From contig NZ_LSZQ01000052.1 of the NCBI RefSeq assembly GCF_001580015.1, positions 1 to 64,000 on the forward strand: DNA of 64,000 nt. The letters run 5' to 3'. The notes beneath the pieces were generated by a model, which ran no database searches, was not told the DNA's origin, and was given only the letters and a program-made list of their open reading frames with translations. Source of the DNA: Cephaloticoccus primus. Its GTDB lineage: Bacteria; Verrucomicrobiota; Verrucomicrobiia; Opitutales; Opitutaceae. Position 1 is the stretch's first letter; each line of letters begins with the position of its first letter. Made by a program: the position numbers and the translations under genes. Shown one piece after another: positions 1-11,991 of this stretch.

Positions 1-402
1 CGAGGCGTATAAGTAAAGGGAGCAGGTTTCATAGAACACATATAAAACCAAAACACGCCACCATAACATCTACTAAAAATGCCTAACCCATTAACGCCAT
101 TGTATACCAAAACCTCCCCACCGCTTCACTACGAAGTCAGCAGACCATCTACATATATACAACTACTTATCACACATCAGCAATCCCTCGCCCAGCCGAC
201 ATACGCACAGACCACAGAAACACCGCCCCCCTTCCCACCTAAAACAAGCTCTGCTGCTGGATCGCGTCGCGCTTGGTGCCGTCGAGTGTGCTGAGTGCGT
301 AGCATCAGCAAAAGCACCCTCACTATATGTGTGCCGTAAAAGCAGGGCGGAACAACAGGCCTGCTGTCCGCCATCGTGGGCAGGACGCTTGCGTGCAGGT
401 TC
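1..402. other. Intergenic start of window, no gene seen
   Basis: No convincing gene or RNA is visible here. The first 230 bases are visibly AT-richer than the neighbouring genes and contain only short reading frames without a recognisable protein or ribosome binding site. gcvP ends at the right edge on the minus strand, so this is its downstream region, but I see no hairpin followed by a T-run that would be a clear terminator. Confidence 0.5.
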
Positions 403-3312
<2,910 letters not shown>

Positions 3313-3399
3313 GATGGGGCGCAGACGCTAGGGCGGCTCACAGCGCCTACAATTAAGAAGTTGTTTGGCCGCTGCCGCGCGCTCTTCTTCGGGAAACCC

Positions 3400-4086
3400 A
3401 TGCCACGCGCGGAAAAGCACTCGACAGCGAGCACCCCAAGAAAATCGGTCACCAGCGGCAAGCGGATGACCACGCAAGCGCGGGCCGACTACATCGACCG
3501 CCGCCTGGCCGAGCTCTACCCCGAGACACCCGTACCGCTCGACCACCGCGACGCGTACACGCTGCTGGTCGCCGTGCTGCTCTCCGCGCAGTGCACCGAC
3601 AAACGCGTGAACACCGTCACGCCGCAGCTCTGGGCACTCGCCGACAACCCCGCCGACATGGCACGCGTGCCCGTCGAGAAAATCCAGGCCGTCATCCGCC
3701 CCTGCGGGCTCTCCCCACAAAAGGCGCGCGCCATCTCCGGGCTCTCGCAGATCATCACCGAGAAACACGGCGGCGAAGTCCCGCGCAGTTTTGAGGAGCT
3801 GGAGGCGCTGCCCGGCGTCGGCCACAAGACCGCCTCGGTCGTCATGGCACAGGCCTTTGGCGTGCCCGCCTTTCCCGTCGATACGCACATCCACCGGCTC
3901 GCCCAGCGCTGGCGGCTGACGAGTGGCCGCAACGTCGTCCAGACCGAACGCGACCTTAAGAAACTCTTCCCGCGCGAGCATTGGAATGCGCTGCACCTGC
4001 GGATCATTTTTTACGGACGCGAGCACTGCACCGCACGCGGCTGCGACGGCCACCGCTGCGAAATCTGCACCACGCTGAATGGTTAA
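3400..4086 (+). CDS. nth: Endonuclease III (DNA glycosylase/AP lyase)
   Basis: Base-excision repair enzyme that removes oxidised pyrimidines and nicks at abasic sites. The helix-hairpin-helix LPGVGHKTA with the catalytic lysine and the following VDTHIHRLAQR with the catalytic aspartate are both intact. The C-terminal iron-sulphur loop is unusual: its four cysteines are spaced C-X4-C-X4-C-X2-C and the protein ends five residues later, whereas the family standard is C-X6-C-X2-C-X5-C. I chose the ATG at 3400 (228 aa); the ATG at 3466 is an equally possible start and would begin MTTQARADY. The frame is open further upstream to 3259, but that part overlaps gcvP and has no family similarity. Confidence 0.93.
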   Translation: MPRAEKHSTASTPRKSVTSGKRMTTQARADYIDRRLAELYPETPVPLDHRDAYTLLVAVLLSAQCTDKRVNTVTPQLWALADNPADMARVPVEKIQAVIRPCGLSPQKARAISGLSQIITEKHGGEVPRSFEELEALPGVGHKTASVVMAQAFGVPAFPVDTHIHRLAQRWRLTSGRNVVQTERDLKKLFPREHWNALHLRIIFYGREHCTARGCDGHRCEICTTLNG

Positions 4087-4127
4087 ACGCGCACGAACGC
4101 GTGACGCGGCGGGGCGGCCAATAGAAA

Positions 4128-4410
4128 CGCATTGCGACAGGAAGCGAGGCTCCCAGGGCGAATGAAGCGGGAACCCATTGGGGCGGATTTGGGTGGGTCG
4201 CTGGTTAGGCCACGTTCGGCATAGCGTTTACTCGTTAATCAAAAAATCGCCCAAACGGGTTAATCTCGCGCTTTTCAGCCCGACCTCTGGTCGGGCTTTT
4301 CTTACTGTGCGGTTTGTGTGTCGGGCGGGGAGCCCGACACACAAACCGCACAGTAAATGGGAGCAGGCACTGCCATAAGACCGGTCTGCGACCGCGCCCC
4401 ACGCGTAGTG
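4128..4410. repeat. Mosaic palindromic element, copy A
   Basis: Parts in order: half of the short GC hairpin (TTGCGACAGG, about 4132-4141); the core stretch at 4161-4200 beginning AATGAAGCGGGAACCCATTG; a perfect 53-bp hairpin at 4303-4355 with 24-bp arms and a 5-nt loop; a degenerate mini-hairpin near 4363-4377; and an inverted end box CGCCCCACGCGTAGTG at 4395-4410. The same parts recur near 22.8, 37.3/38.4, 40.3 and 50.1 kb. The outer ten bases of the 53-bp hairpin (TACTGTGCGG) are shared with the copy at 50146-50198 while its inner arm differs. Confidence 0.75.
4277..4300 (+). terminator. Rho-independent-type terminator hairpin
   Basis: Nine-bp stem AGCCCGACC / GGTCGGGCT with a 3-nt loop, followed by TTTTCTT. 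It could end transcription from nth, although it lies about 190 bp past the stop codon and inside the repeat region. Confidence 0.6.
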
Positions 4411-4523
4411 GCGGTCGAAACCCTGAATGGAAATTTGTGTGGATTTCCCCAACCAGCTGTGACAACAAGCGCGCCTCGTTTTTCTGCCGCCCGAGGTGGC
4501 GGGAGGGCGACTCTTCATTCGCC

Positions 4524-4597
4524 GGATGCTTAGCTCAGTTGGTTAGAGCACCTGCTTCACACGCAGGGGGTCACTGGTTCGAGTCCAGTAGCGTCCA
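4524..4597 (+). tRNA. tRNA-Val (anticodon CAC)
   Basis: A complete cloverleaf can be drawn. The acceptor stem GGATGCT pairs with AGCGTCC with one G-U, the D arm is TAGCTCAGTTGGTTAGAGC, the anticodon stem CCTGC/GCAGG encloses the loop TTCACAC, and the T arm is ACTGG-TTCGAGT-CCAGT. The anticodon CAC reads the valine codon GTG. The 3' CCA is not encoded. A mosaic repeat copy ends about 110 bp upstream and clpB starts about 230 bp downstream. Confidence 0.95.
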
Positions 4598-4828
4598 CGC
4601 GAATTGGCCGGGTGAAGGAGGGCGGGGATATTTGGCACCAGACGACACACGATGCCGCAAAGGGGCGCGCTCGGGCGAAGAAGTGCCCCATTGGCCCACA
4701 CTGTCTCAGCCCGGCGGAAACTCCTGTCGCAGCATTCGACTTTCGGCGCGCGCACACCGCGCCCCCTCACGCCCGAAAACGCCAAAGCATCGTCGCTGGC
4801 ACGGCGCATGCGAAGAAGCGTAGGCATC

Positions 4829-7522
4829 ATGGACTTTAATAAACTCACCCAGATGTCGCGCCAGGCGATCACCGAGTCGCAGTCACTCGCCCGCCGCCAC
4901 TCGCACAGCGAGGTCGATACCTGGCACCTGCTCGCCGCGCTCCTCGGCCAGGAGGGCGGCATCGTCCCGGGCCTGCTTGAGAAGCTCAACATCACCCCGA
5001 GCGCGCTCACGCTGGCGCTCAACCGCGAGCTCGACCGGCTGCCCAAAGTCAGCGGCAGCGTCGACACCAGCAAAGTCTACGTGACGCAGGCCGTTAACGA
5101 GACGCTCACCCGCGCCGAGGCCGAAGCCGCCGCACTCAAGGACGACTACATCTCCGTCGAGCACCTCTTCCTCGCGCTCCTCGAAGTCGGCAAACCCGAG
5201 CCGCTCAAAAAACTTTTCAAGAGCTTCTCGCTGGAGCGCGCTGCGGTCTTGCGCGTGCTGCGCGAGGTACGCGGCGCCCAGCGCGTCACCACCGATAACC
5301 CCGAGGCGACTTACCAATCGCTGGAGAAGTACGGCATCGACCTCGTAGACCAGGCACGCAAGGGCCGCATGGACCCCGTCATCGGTCGCGACGACGAGAT
5401 CCGCCGCACCATCCGCATCCTTTCGCGCAAGACCAAGAACAACCCCGTCCTCATCGGCGAGCCCGGTGTCGGTAAAACCGCTATCGCAGAGGGACTCGCC
5501 CAGCGAATCCTGCGCGGCGACGTCCCCGAGAGCCTCAAGGACAAAACCATCTTCGCGCTCGACATGGGCGCGCTCGTCGCCGGCGCCAAATACCGCGGCG
5601 AGTTTGAGGAGCGCCTCAAGGCCGTCCTCTCCGAGATCAAGCAGGCCGCCGGGCGCATCATCCTCTTCATCGACGAACTGCACACCATCGTCGGCGCCGG
5701 AAAAGCCGATGGGGCGATGGACGCCGGAAACCTCCTCAAGCCCATGCTCGCGCGCGGCGAGCTGCACTGCATCGGCGCGACCACGCTCGACGAATACCGC
5801 AAGCACATCGAAAAGGATGCCGCGCTGGAGCGCCGCTTCCAGCCCGTACTCGTAGAGCCGCCCACGCCCGAAGACGCGATCTCCATCCTGCGCGGCCTGC
5901 GCGAGCGCTTCGAGCTGCACCACGGCGTACGCATCAAGGACACCGCACTCGTCAGTGCCGTCCTCCTCTCGCACCGCTACATCGCCGACCGCTTCCTGCC
6001 GGACAAGGCCATCGACCTCGTCGATGAAGCCTGCGCCAGCGTCCGCATCGAGATGGACTCCATGCCGCAAGAGCTCGACGAGCTCAGCCGCAAAACCCTG
6101 CGCCTGCAAATCGAGGAAGCCGCCCTCTCCAAAGAGAAAGACGAGGCAAGCAAGCAACGGCTCGCCGCCCTGCGCAAAGAACTCGCCGAGACTCGCAGCA
6201 AAGCCGATGCGCTGCGGCTCCAGTGGGAGAAGGAAAAAGGCGCTGTCGAAAACACCCGCAAGCTGCGCGAGAAACTCGAAGCCGCCCGGCTCGAAATGGA
6301 AAAGGCCGAGCGCGCCTACGACCTCAACCGCGTGGCCGAGCTGCGCCACGGCACCATCCCCCAACTCGAAGCCGAGCTGAAGAAAACCGAGCAGCGCAGC
6401 GAAGCCCAGGAGGAGGCCGAGAGCCGCCGCAAAGGCGCCGCAAAGCACAAAGGCGGCGATACCAACGGCGACGGTAACGGCGGCGCGCATGCGTCAAAGG
6501 CGGGCGCGCTCTTCCGCGAAGAAGTCTCCGAAGAGGAAATCGCCGAAGTCGTCTCCAAGTGGAGCGGCGTACCCGTCACGCGGCTTGTCGAGGGCGAGCG
6601 GGAAAAACTCCTGCGCCTCGAAGGCGTGCTCCACGAGCGCGTCATCGGCCAGGATGAAGCCGTGAGCCTCGTCACCGAAGCGATCTTGCGCGCGCGCAGC
6701 GGCATCAAGGATCCGCGCCGCCCCGTCGGCTCCTTCCTCTTCCTCGGCCCCACCGGTGTGGGCAAAACCGAGCTCGCCAAAACCCTCGCGCAAACGCTCT
6801 TCGACAGCGAGGCGGCGATCGTGCGCATCGACATGTCCGAGTACATGGAGAAACACAGCGTCTCGCGCTTGATCGGGGCGCCGCCCGGATACGTAGGCTA
6901 CGACGAAGGCGGCCAACTCAGCGAAGCCGTGCGCCGCAAGCCCTACGCCGTCGTCCTCTTCGACGAAGTCGAAAAGGCGCACCCCGACGTGTTCAACATC
7001 CTGCTCCAGGTCCTCGACGACGGCCGGATCACCGACTCGCAGGGGCGCACCATCGACTTTAAAAACACGATCCTCATCATGACCTCCAACCTCGGGTCAC
7101 GCTTCCTGCTCGACGGAGTGAGCGACGGCGGAGCGATCCCCGAGTCCGTGCGCGAGAGCGTGATGAGCGAGCTGCGCAGCACCTTCCGCCCCGAGTTCCT
7201 CAACCGCATCGACGAGACGATCCTCTTCAAGCCTCTCAGCCTCGAAGAAATCACGCGCATCGTAGACCTGCTCCTCGCCGATCTCAACGCGCGGCTCGCC
7301 GAGCGCCGCGTCCGCGTCGAGCTCGATGCGCAAGCCCGCGAATGGGCGGGCGAAAAAGGCTACGACCCCGTCTTCGGCGCGCGCCCGCTGAAGCGCTTCC
7401 TCCAGCGGCAAATCGAAACGCGCCTCGCACGCGCCCTCATCGCAGGCGAAATCGCCGACGGCAGCACCGTGCACTTCAGTGTCGAAAACGACAGCCTCAC
7501 CATGCACCCGCAGCGCGAGTGA
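4829..7522 (+). CDS. clpB: ATP-dependent disaggregase ClpB
   Basis: Hsp100 chaperone that, with DnaK, pulls polypeptides out of aggregates. In 897 aa it has the N-terminal double Clp repeat ([18 protein letters not shown] onward), a first AAA+ module with Walker A GEPGVGKT at residues 210-217, a coiled-coil middle domain rich in Lys/Glu/Arg (about 410-560), and a second AAA+ module with Walker A GPTGVGKT at 640-647 followed by the D2-small domain. The long middle domain identifies ClpB rather than ClpA or ClpC. A Gly/Asp/Asn-rich low-complexity insert lies just before the second AAA+ module, near residue 545. I chose ATG 4829 because the family N-terminus begins there; the frame is open upstream to 4652 without similarity. 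Confidence 0.95.
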   Translation: MDFNKLTQMSRQAITESQSLARRHSHSEVDTWHLLAALLGQEGGIVPGLLEKLNITPSALTLALNRELDRLPKVSGSVDTSKVYVTQAVNETLTRAEAEAAALKDDYISVEHLFLALLEVGKPEPLKKLFKSFSLERAAVLRVLREVRGAQRVTTDNPEATYQSLEKYGIDLVDQARKGRMDPVIGRDDEIRRTIRILSRKTKNNPVLIGEPGVGKTAIAEGLAQRILRGDVPESLKDKTIFALDMGALVAGAKYRGEFEERLKAVLSEIKQAAGRIILFIDELHTIVGAGKADGAMDAGNLLKPMLARGELHCIGATTLDEYRKHIEKDAALERRFQPVLVEPPTPEDAISILRGLRERFELHHGVRIKDTALVSAVLLSHRYIADRFLPDKAIDLVDEACASVRIEMDSMPQELDELSRKTLRLQIEEAALSKEKDEASKQRLAALRKELAETRSKADALRLQWEKEKGAVENTRKLREKLEAARLEMEKAERAYDLNRVAELRHGTIPQLEAELKKTEQRSEAQEEAESRRKGAAKHKGGDTNGDGNGGAHASKAGALFREEVSEEEIAEVVSKWSGVPVTRLVEGEREKLLRLEGVLHERVIGQDEAVSLVTEAILRARSGIKDPRRPVGSFLFLGPTGVGKTELAKTLAQTLFDSEAAIVRIDMSEYMEKHSVSRLIGAPPGYVGYDEGGQLSEAVRRKPYAVVLFDEVEKAHPDVFNILLQVLDDGRITDSQGRTIDFKNTILIMTSNLGSRFLLDGVSDGGAIPESVRESVMSELRSTFRPEFLNRIDETILFKPLSLEEITRIVDLLLADLNARLAERRVRVELDAQAREWAGEKGYDPVFGARPLKRFLQRQIETRLARALIAGEIADGSTVHFSVENDSLTMHPQRE

Positions 7523-7715
7523 GCCGCGCCCCCCTGAGAGCCATCTAGAGAGCACACCAGAATATACACGCCAGCGACGTTGGTTTTGATGTGCACATTC
7601 GAAATTCACTACCAAGCCTATCTCCCTAAACGGTAGACTCGGTTCCACTTGAGTAGTACTCAATGACTCGATCTGCAAGAGGAGTTTCGAGTAAATATAT
7701 AATCTACGTCTACAA

Positions 7716-8285
7716 TCAGTCTCTCCTACTGGGTTGCCCTAATCGAAATATGTAGTCACCCATCTGCGTCTTCTCTGAGTTGATAAGGGACTTCACACAC
7801 TCTGCCTGAGCCCGCTTTACTCGTTCGACCTGAAGCGAAATTAACTTTCGGACATCCAGAAGCCGTGATCGGGTTAGCGTTGTATGGTTTGTATACACTT
7901 CGAAGCCATGCTCTCTTAATGAGAGCCCAACCTCACCAGGATGCAGCGTATACCTCTTACGGGTGAACTGCCCCACTCCGTAGTCCAGGTCGAAGTGAGC
8001 AACCATCTTATCCCGCATCATGATGAGGTCGTTATGAACTGATGCAAAAAACGCCGAATGAGAGGTGTCTTTAAAGATCCCAAAGTCGGCCGGAATTCGA
8101 CCAAGACCGGTGGCGGACATAAACGGTCGACAATAGCTAACAACCAAGCCCGCAACTGCCGACTGGTAAACATGGTCGCCAACCTTTAACTTCGCGCTGC
8201 GAATATGCTTTTCCATTGCCATAGCTTCGCGAAACGCCTGATCGGCCAGCGCAAGTCTAAATAAATGCTTTAAACGTTTTTTCAC
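7716..8285 (-). CDS. Small protein with HEPN-like R-X5-H motif, last gene of the defence-like cassette
   Basis: I do not recognise a named family with certainty. The 189-aa protein is mostly helical and contains HNDLIMMRDKMVAHFDLD, in which Arg91 and His97 form an R-X5-H motif. R-X4-6-H is the catalytic signature of HEPN ribonucleases, and this local pattern resembles the AbiU2-type HEPN group. It starts at GTG 8285, directly after the TAA of the gene upstream with no spacer, so it is almost surely co-translated with it. Base composition is AT-rich like the other three cassette genes and unlike clpB. Its role as an RNase effector is inference; a partner or inhibitor role is equally possible. 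Confidence 0.65.
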   Translation of the reverse strand: MKKRLKHLFRLALADQAFREAMAMEKHIRSAKLKVGDHVYQSAVAGLVVSYCRPFMSATGLGRIPADFGIFKDTSHSAFFASVHNDLIMMRDKMVAHFDLDYGVGQFTRKRYTLHPGEVGLSLREHGFEVYTNHTTLTRSRLLDVRKLISLQVERVKRAQAECVKSLINSEKTQMGDYIFRLGQPSRRD

Positions 8286-9218
8286 TTAAATCGCCAGCTT
8301 GGCAAAAGTCGGAAAATACCGTGAAAATGCTGCGTAATTCTCCAAGTCCGTGATCGATGCTACAGTATCTCCCGCAACAGAATAACCTAAGCATTTATGC
8401 AGTTGATGACCAACATTCTTCGAAGAAGGCAAACGACTAGCAAGTCGATTCCGCTCTTGGAGACTCAAGTCAGGAACATTGACTCGTGTAGGTATAGCAC
8501 TCCAACCCTCAGTAAAGAAGGGCCACCTTGAGAAAACCTGCTCAACCTTACTCCAATCAGCATCGGCGCATTTGAGCCCCGTAATTGTCAGCATTCGTCT
8601 GCCATCGCGATAAGATACCGAGCTGAGTAACCGAAAATCGTAGTCGGCCATCGGCGGAGGAGTTGTCGCTATCCGCAACATTTGCTGAAGAAGTAGCAAA
8701 TAACGGTTCTCATTTTCAAAATAGCTCTCAGCGTTTGCAGGGAGGATCTGCTCAAAATCTTTAAAAAATGATTCTTTAAATTCTTTTCTATCCGTGAACG
8801 AAGCGTTGAGTGTAATTCTTAGCACACTCCAATTTGCTGCCTTTTTTATCGCATTACTAAATACCTCAAAATTTCGCGGCTCACACCCCATGTAGTCTAG
8901 CCAGAAGACTAGTAGTGCTTCATCTTCGAGACTGTCGACGAATTCTTGGTCAGTAGCCTTTAGCAACTGAATCCCTCTACGAAAACGGTGATACCTTTGC
9001 CGCTTGACGACCTCTGACTTCTCCTCAATAGAAGTGAGTTTCATTTCAGGGAAGTAGTGATCAATAATCTTTAAATCTTCCAAAAAAGGCCCTCCAAACC
9101 CGACATACCCGTAGTCTTCGCTCGAGGCTCCAAGCGAAATTACGCGTTTAATAACTTCTACAAAAAGATAACGATCCACCGACTTATTCGAGCGGAGGTG
9201 ATAAGGAAGTGACTTCAT
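8286..9218 (-). CDS. Unrecognised protein with a Rossmann/methyltransferase-like N-terminus, cassette gene 3
   Basis: I do not recognise the family. The 310-aa protein has a glycine-rich turn YGYVGFGGPFLED at residues 36-48, followed some 18 residues later by an acidic strand end TSIEEKSE. That arrangement resembles motif I and the acidic residue of a SAM-binding Rossmann fold. The following ALLVFWLDYMG could be a later strand. No PD-(D/E)XK, HNH or PLD nuclease motif is evident. Its ATG overlaps the end of the ATPase gene by 4 bp (ATGA) and its stop abuts the next gene, so it is translationally coupled on both sides. It may be the specificity, sensor or effector part of the system; this is inference. 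Confidence 0.7.
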   Translation of the reverse strand: MKSLPYHLRSNKSVDRYLFVEVIKRVISLGASSEDYGYVGFGGPFLEDLKIIDHYFPEMKLTSIEEKSEVVKRQRYHRFRRGIQLLKATDQEFVDSLEDEALLVFWLDYMGCEPRNFEVFSNAIKKAANWSVLRITLNASFTDRKEFKESFFKDFEQILPANAESYFENENRYLLLLQQMLRIATTPPPMADYDFRLLSSVSYRDGRRMLTITGLKCADADWSKVEQVFSRWPFFTEGWSAIPTRVNVPDLSLQERNRLASRLPSSKNVGHQLHKCLGYSVAGDTVASITDLENYAAFSRYFPTFAKLAI

Positions 9219-10639
9219 CGACTCTTAGTCTCCTCTAAGATATTATTGAAACACTTTTCCCCCACTTCAGAGGGCCCATGATCATTCTTACCAAATAGAT
9301 AGTTGGAAACAGTGGCAATCTGATCGACCGGCTTGTAAAATGAAATTTGGCGCATCGAACAGTGATGCTTTTCTGGTGTCGGCAAATCTGGCTTCAGATA
9401 AGCCCCTCTAATAGCTCTTCGTAAAGAGCGGAATTCCTTCTTATTTTCTTTAGAATATGCCTTCAATTGAGAAAGCGAAAGTAGCGGAGCCTCTTTAATC
9501 TGCCGCCTTACTCCATTCGTATCTTTTTTCCAACTATTCGTGAAATTAGTAAACATCTTCATTGCTTCGATCATTTTATCGCGTATCTGGAGATATAGGC
9601 TAGACCCCATATCTAGGCCGCGTTTAGTCGTCACTGTCGGAAGCTTCCTTGAATCAGTGCTAACAAATTCGACAATGCCGGAAATCGCAATAAACTGAGG
9701 ATGATACCGAGGCACTCCTCCGACCCCCCAGCCAGTCTTCTCCGACTTGTCACAATATAGCACCACACGATCATTACAAACTATTGTCCAACCGGCATGA
9801 TCGGAGTCATACTTGGGATTCTCTATCGCATCACGTCCCTCATTTTCGTCGGGGATCGGCCGGGTAAACCCAACCGCCATAAAGATAGCTACTCCATCAT
9901 AGTCATCAATACTTAAAATATAAGGTCGAATCCCTTTTGTGGAGGCATCTTGTGCAAAGGCCAGTTTCACAGGATTGGGTTTAATCGAAACTTTATTAAT
10001 CGAAATATTAAACCCCTTTTCGATAATCGCTGAGTAATGTGTCTCTATCGCCTTAGAAAGGCTTGCTCTAAAAGAGTCTCCGCGCTTATAGAATTCCTCA
10101 GCAACTCCAGGCAACAATTTTCTAATAACAATCGTTGTTCCTTCTTCTTTTGACTCTAATTCACTAGGCTTCGTAGTTAACTGCCAATTATCCTCCTCCA
10201 TCAACCAAGCGTCGTCAATATCAACCCTATATGAATCCTCTCTGTTTCGTGTCTGAATCGAGCATTCGCGTCCCATCTTAAAAATAGCACGCTTCATTCC
10301 AATCCCATAGACTCCTACTGTAGCTAGCTCATCTGGAACGACGGCAGTTGGCCTCCCCATTCGGAAAGCATAATTTCGCTGGCTCCATGGGATCCCTCCA
10401 CAGTTATCACTGATTGAAAAATAGTCAGATTCAATAACAATCTGAGAATAGTAGTTTTGATAAGCCCCTTCTCCGCCTGTTCCAGCCAATTTATTACGCA
10501 AAATACCATCTATACAGTTGTCCAACAAATCGAGAATAGCATCTTCAAGAGAGATATCCCTTGTCAGCATTGAGACAAAAAACTCTTTAGTTGGGCTAGC
10601 ATTAATTTTACCGTATTCCCTGACTACTGAAGGATTCAT
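9215..10639 (-). CDS. GHKL (MORC/Hsp90-like) ATPase of a restriction-like cassette
   Basis: ATPase of the GHKL superfamily (gyrase B, Hsp90, MutL, MORC). All the hallmark motifs are in place: the N box EDAILDLLDN at residues 32-41, the G1 box SDNCGG at 77-82, the G2 box VGVYGIGMKRA at 108-118 and a later GTTIVI strand. The remaining 300 residues include TVTTKRGLD and a basic, Lys/Arg-rich helical region. GHKL ATPases of this kind are known beside DNA methyltransferases in restriction-modification-like operons and are related to eukaryotic MORC proteins. The gene starts 15 bp after the methyltransferase stop and overlaps the next gene by 4 bp. Its composition is AT-rich relative to the chromosome. 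Confidence 0.88.
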   Translation of the reverse strand: MNPSVVREYGKINASPTKEFFVSMLTRDISLEDAILDLLDNCIDGILRNKLAGTGGEGAYQNYYSQIVIESDYFSISDNCGGIPWSQRNYAFRMGRPTAVVPDELATVGVYGIGMKRAIFKMGRECSIQTRNREDSYRVDIDDAWLMEEDNWQLTTKPSELESKEEGTTIVIRKLLPGVAEEFYKRGDSFRASLSKAIETHYSAIIEKGFNISINKVSIKPNPVKLAFAQDASTKGIRPYILSIDDYDGVAIFMAVGFTRPIPDENEGRDAIENPKYDSDHAGWTIVCNDRVVLYCDKSEKTGWGVGGVPRYHPQFIAISGIVEFVSTDSRKLPTVTTKRGLDMGSSLYLQIRDKMIEAMKMFTNFTNSWKKDTNGVRRQIKEAPLLSLSQLKAYSKENKKEFRSLRRAIRGAYLKPDLPTPEKHHCSMRQISFYKPVDQIATVSNYLFGKNDHGPSEVGEKCFNNILEETKSR

Positions 10640-10654
10640 GATTTATTAAGGGGG

Positions 10655-11770
10655 CTATAGAAACTTCCGAACGGCAGTAAGTACTTTTTCTGCGAGCAAC
10701 GGGCTAACACTATTCCCAATGTGCCGTAATGAATGCCAAATCGTTGTATGAAGTAAAAACCAATCAGGAAAGCCTTGGAGACGTGCGGCTTCCCTCGGAG
10801 TAATTACGCGTGACTCCCAACTATGAATTGGGCGAATTGCTGTATAGGAGCCGTGTTCCGGTCCAGTTCCAGCCCGCAAGACTGGACAAAACGCTTCAGG
10901 GTCCAATCGCATTGCTCTTGAGATCGGGTCGATTTTCCCCGGTATGATCGATGCGAACCTCCTCCTCACACAGTTTCTATGTTTGGTGAACTGAAAACCC
11001 GACGTGAGCTGCCTATCTTTCAATAAATCTAACGCCACAGCATTACCAACCCCCGCCGGAACCCTTCCCTTTAACCGATCAGAGAAAGCTTTAGGTTGGT
11101 TGCTCCAGCAAACTCTACCCCAGTGGCCATCAGCACGCAACTCCGCCAATTCCGGAGAAGCAACCCCAAGAAGTGCATGTTTGACCCTTACTCGATCTGC
11201 AACCTTTCCTTTTTCCAACATTGCAAGAAAGTCTTTTTCGGAAACCTTATGCCTGAATCCGACAAATAAAACGCGTTTTCGCTCAGTCGGGGCTCCGTAG
11301 TCGGCGGCGTTCACTGTAATCGGGCGCATCACGTGATAAATTGGCTCAACGATTGCCAGGCTTTTTTGGACAATCGGCCGATTACTTTCTGCTAGGATAC
11401 CAGGGACGTTTTCCGCTACAAAAAAATCTGGACGAATATCCGCAATACTCCGGAAAAACTTCGGGAAAAGCTGATTTCTCGGATCGCCGAACTCACGCTT
11501 ACCGATATTGCTGAATCCCTGACAGGGAGGCCCTCCAATAATTCCCTCTACTGATTTCCGTCCTGCCGCCTCCAGTATCTGCGCCGGAGATAGAAATCCA
11601 ATATCTGCGCTGACCGATTTCGAATCAGGGAAGTTGGCATCATGAACTGCCAGTGCTTGGGGGTCTCGATCAAATCCCGCCACCACTCGAAAACCCGCAC
11701 GGTACGCGCCCAACGTGAGCCCGCCAGCGCCACAAAAGAGATCTAGCACAACGGGTTTTGAGGATTTCAT
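10655..11770 (-). CDS. DNA (cytosine-5)-methyltransferase
   Basis: C5-cytosine DNA methyltransferase. The canonical motif order is clear: motif I DLFCGAGGLTLG, motif IV GGPPCQGFS with the catalytic cysteine at residue 83, motif VI AENVPG, motif VIII GAPTERKRVLFVG, motif IX REAARLQGFP and motif X HIGNSVSP. The stretch between VIII and IX (about residues 200-310) is the target-recognition region, so the recognition site cannot be read from sequence. I chose ATG 11770 because it puts motif I eight residues from the N-terminus as in the family; an in-frame start at 11875 would add 35 unrelated residues. It is the first gene of the four-gene leftward cassette and presumably protects host DNA. Confidence 0.95.
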   Translation of the reverse strand: MKSSKPVVLDLFCGAGGLTLGAYRAGFRVVAGFDRDPQALAVHDANFPDSKSVSADIGFLSPAQILEAAGRKSVEGIIGGPPCQGFSNIGKREFGDPRNQLFPKFFRSIADIRPDFFVAENVPGILAESNRPIVQKSLAIVEPIYHVMRPITVNAADYGAPTERKRVLFVGFRHKVSEKDFLAMLEKGKVADRVRVKHALLGVASPELAELRADGHWGRVCWSNQPKAFSDRLKGRVPAGVGNAVALDLLKDRQLTSGFQFTKHRNCVRRRFASIIPGKIDPISRAMRLDPEAFCPVLRAGTGPEHGSYTAIRPIHSWESRVITPREAARLQGFPDWFLLHTTIWHSLRHIGNSVSPLLAEKVLTAVRKFL

Positions 11771-11878
11771 GTCTACGGGGTATTCTCGAATCGCGGAATT
11801 GGAGCCTAAGGAGCAGCCCTGTTCGGATTGCTCAATAGCGGGCAGTTTTCCAAGCACGAAAAGGAAGCATATCAATCG

Positions 11879-11913
11879 CTATGCAATGCCACGTTAAGTT
11901 TGGCACTGCATAG
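11879..11913. promoter_or_regulatory. Dyad upstream of the methyltransferase cassette
   Basis: Inverted repeat CTATGCAATGCCA / TGGCACTGCATAG with 12 of 13 pairs matching and a 9-bp spacer. It lies about 110 bp upstream of the methyltransferase start and about 80 bp downstream of the glycosyltransferase stop. There is no T-run on the minus strand, so an operator seems more likely than a terminator, but neither is proven. Confidence 0.4.
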
Positions 11914-11991
11914 GAGACATCCAAAGATGGACAGCAGTTCTGCAGCCACGCCCAACTCCGGTTCACCATGTGGCAGTTTAGGGCGAGAAGG

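Larger units (their letters stand above)
4087..4523. other. Intergenic region between nth and tRNA-Val, filled by a mosaic palindromic repeat
   Basis: No coding gene is supported here. The region holds a rho-independent-type hairpin and copy A of the dispersed mosaic palindromic element described in separate entries. The last 110 bases before the tRNA contain no recognised feature. Confidence 0.6.

Noticed and set aside
4303-4355. The 53-bp palindromes as plain transcription terminators
   Set aside because: Arms are far longer than typical and there is no T-run; the shared context with other copies fits a repeat element better.
4652-4828. N-terminal extension of ClpB
   Set aside because: The extra 59 residues have no ClpB similarity, and ATG 4829 gives the canonical N-terminus.
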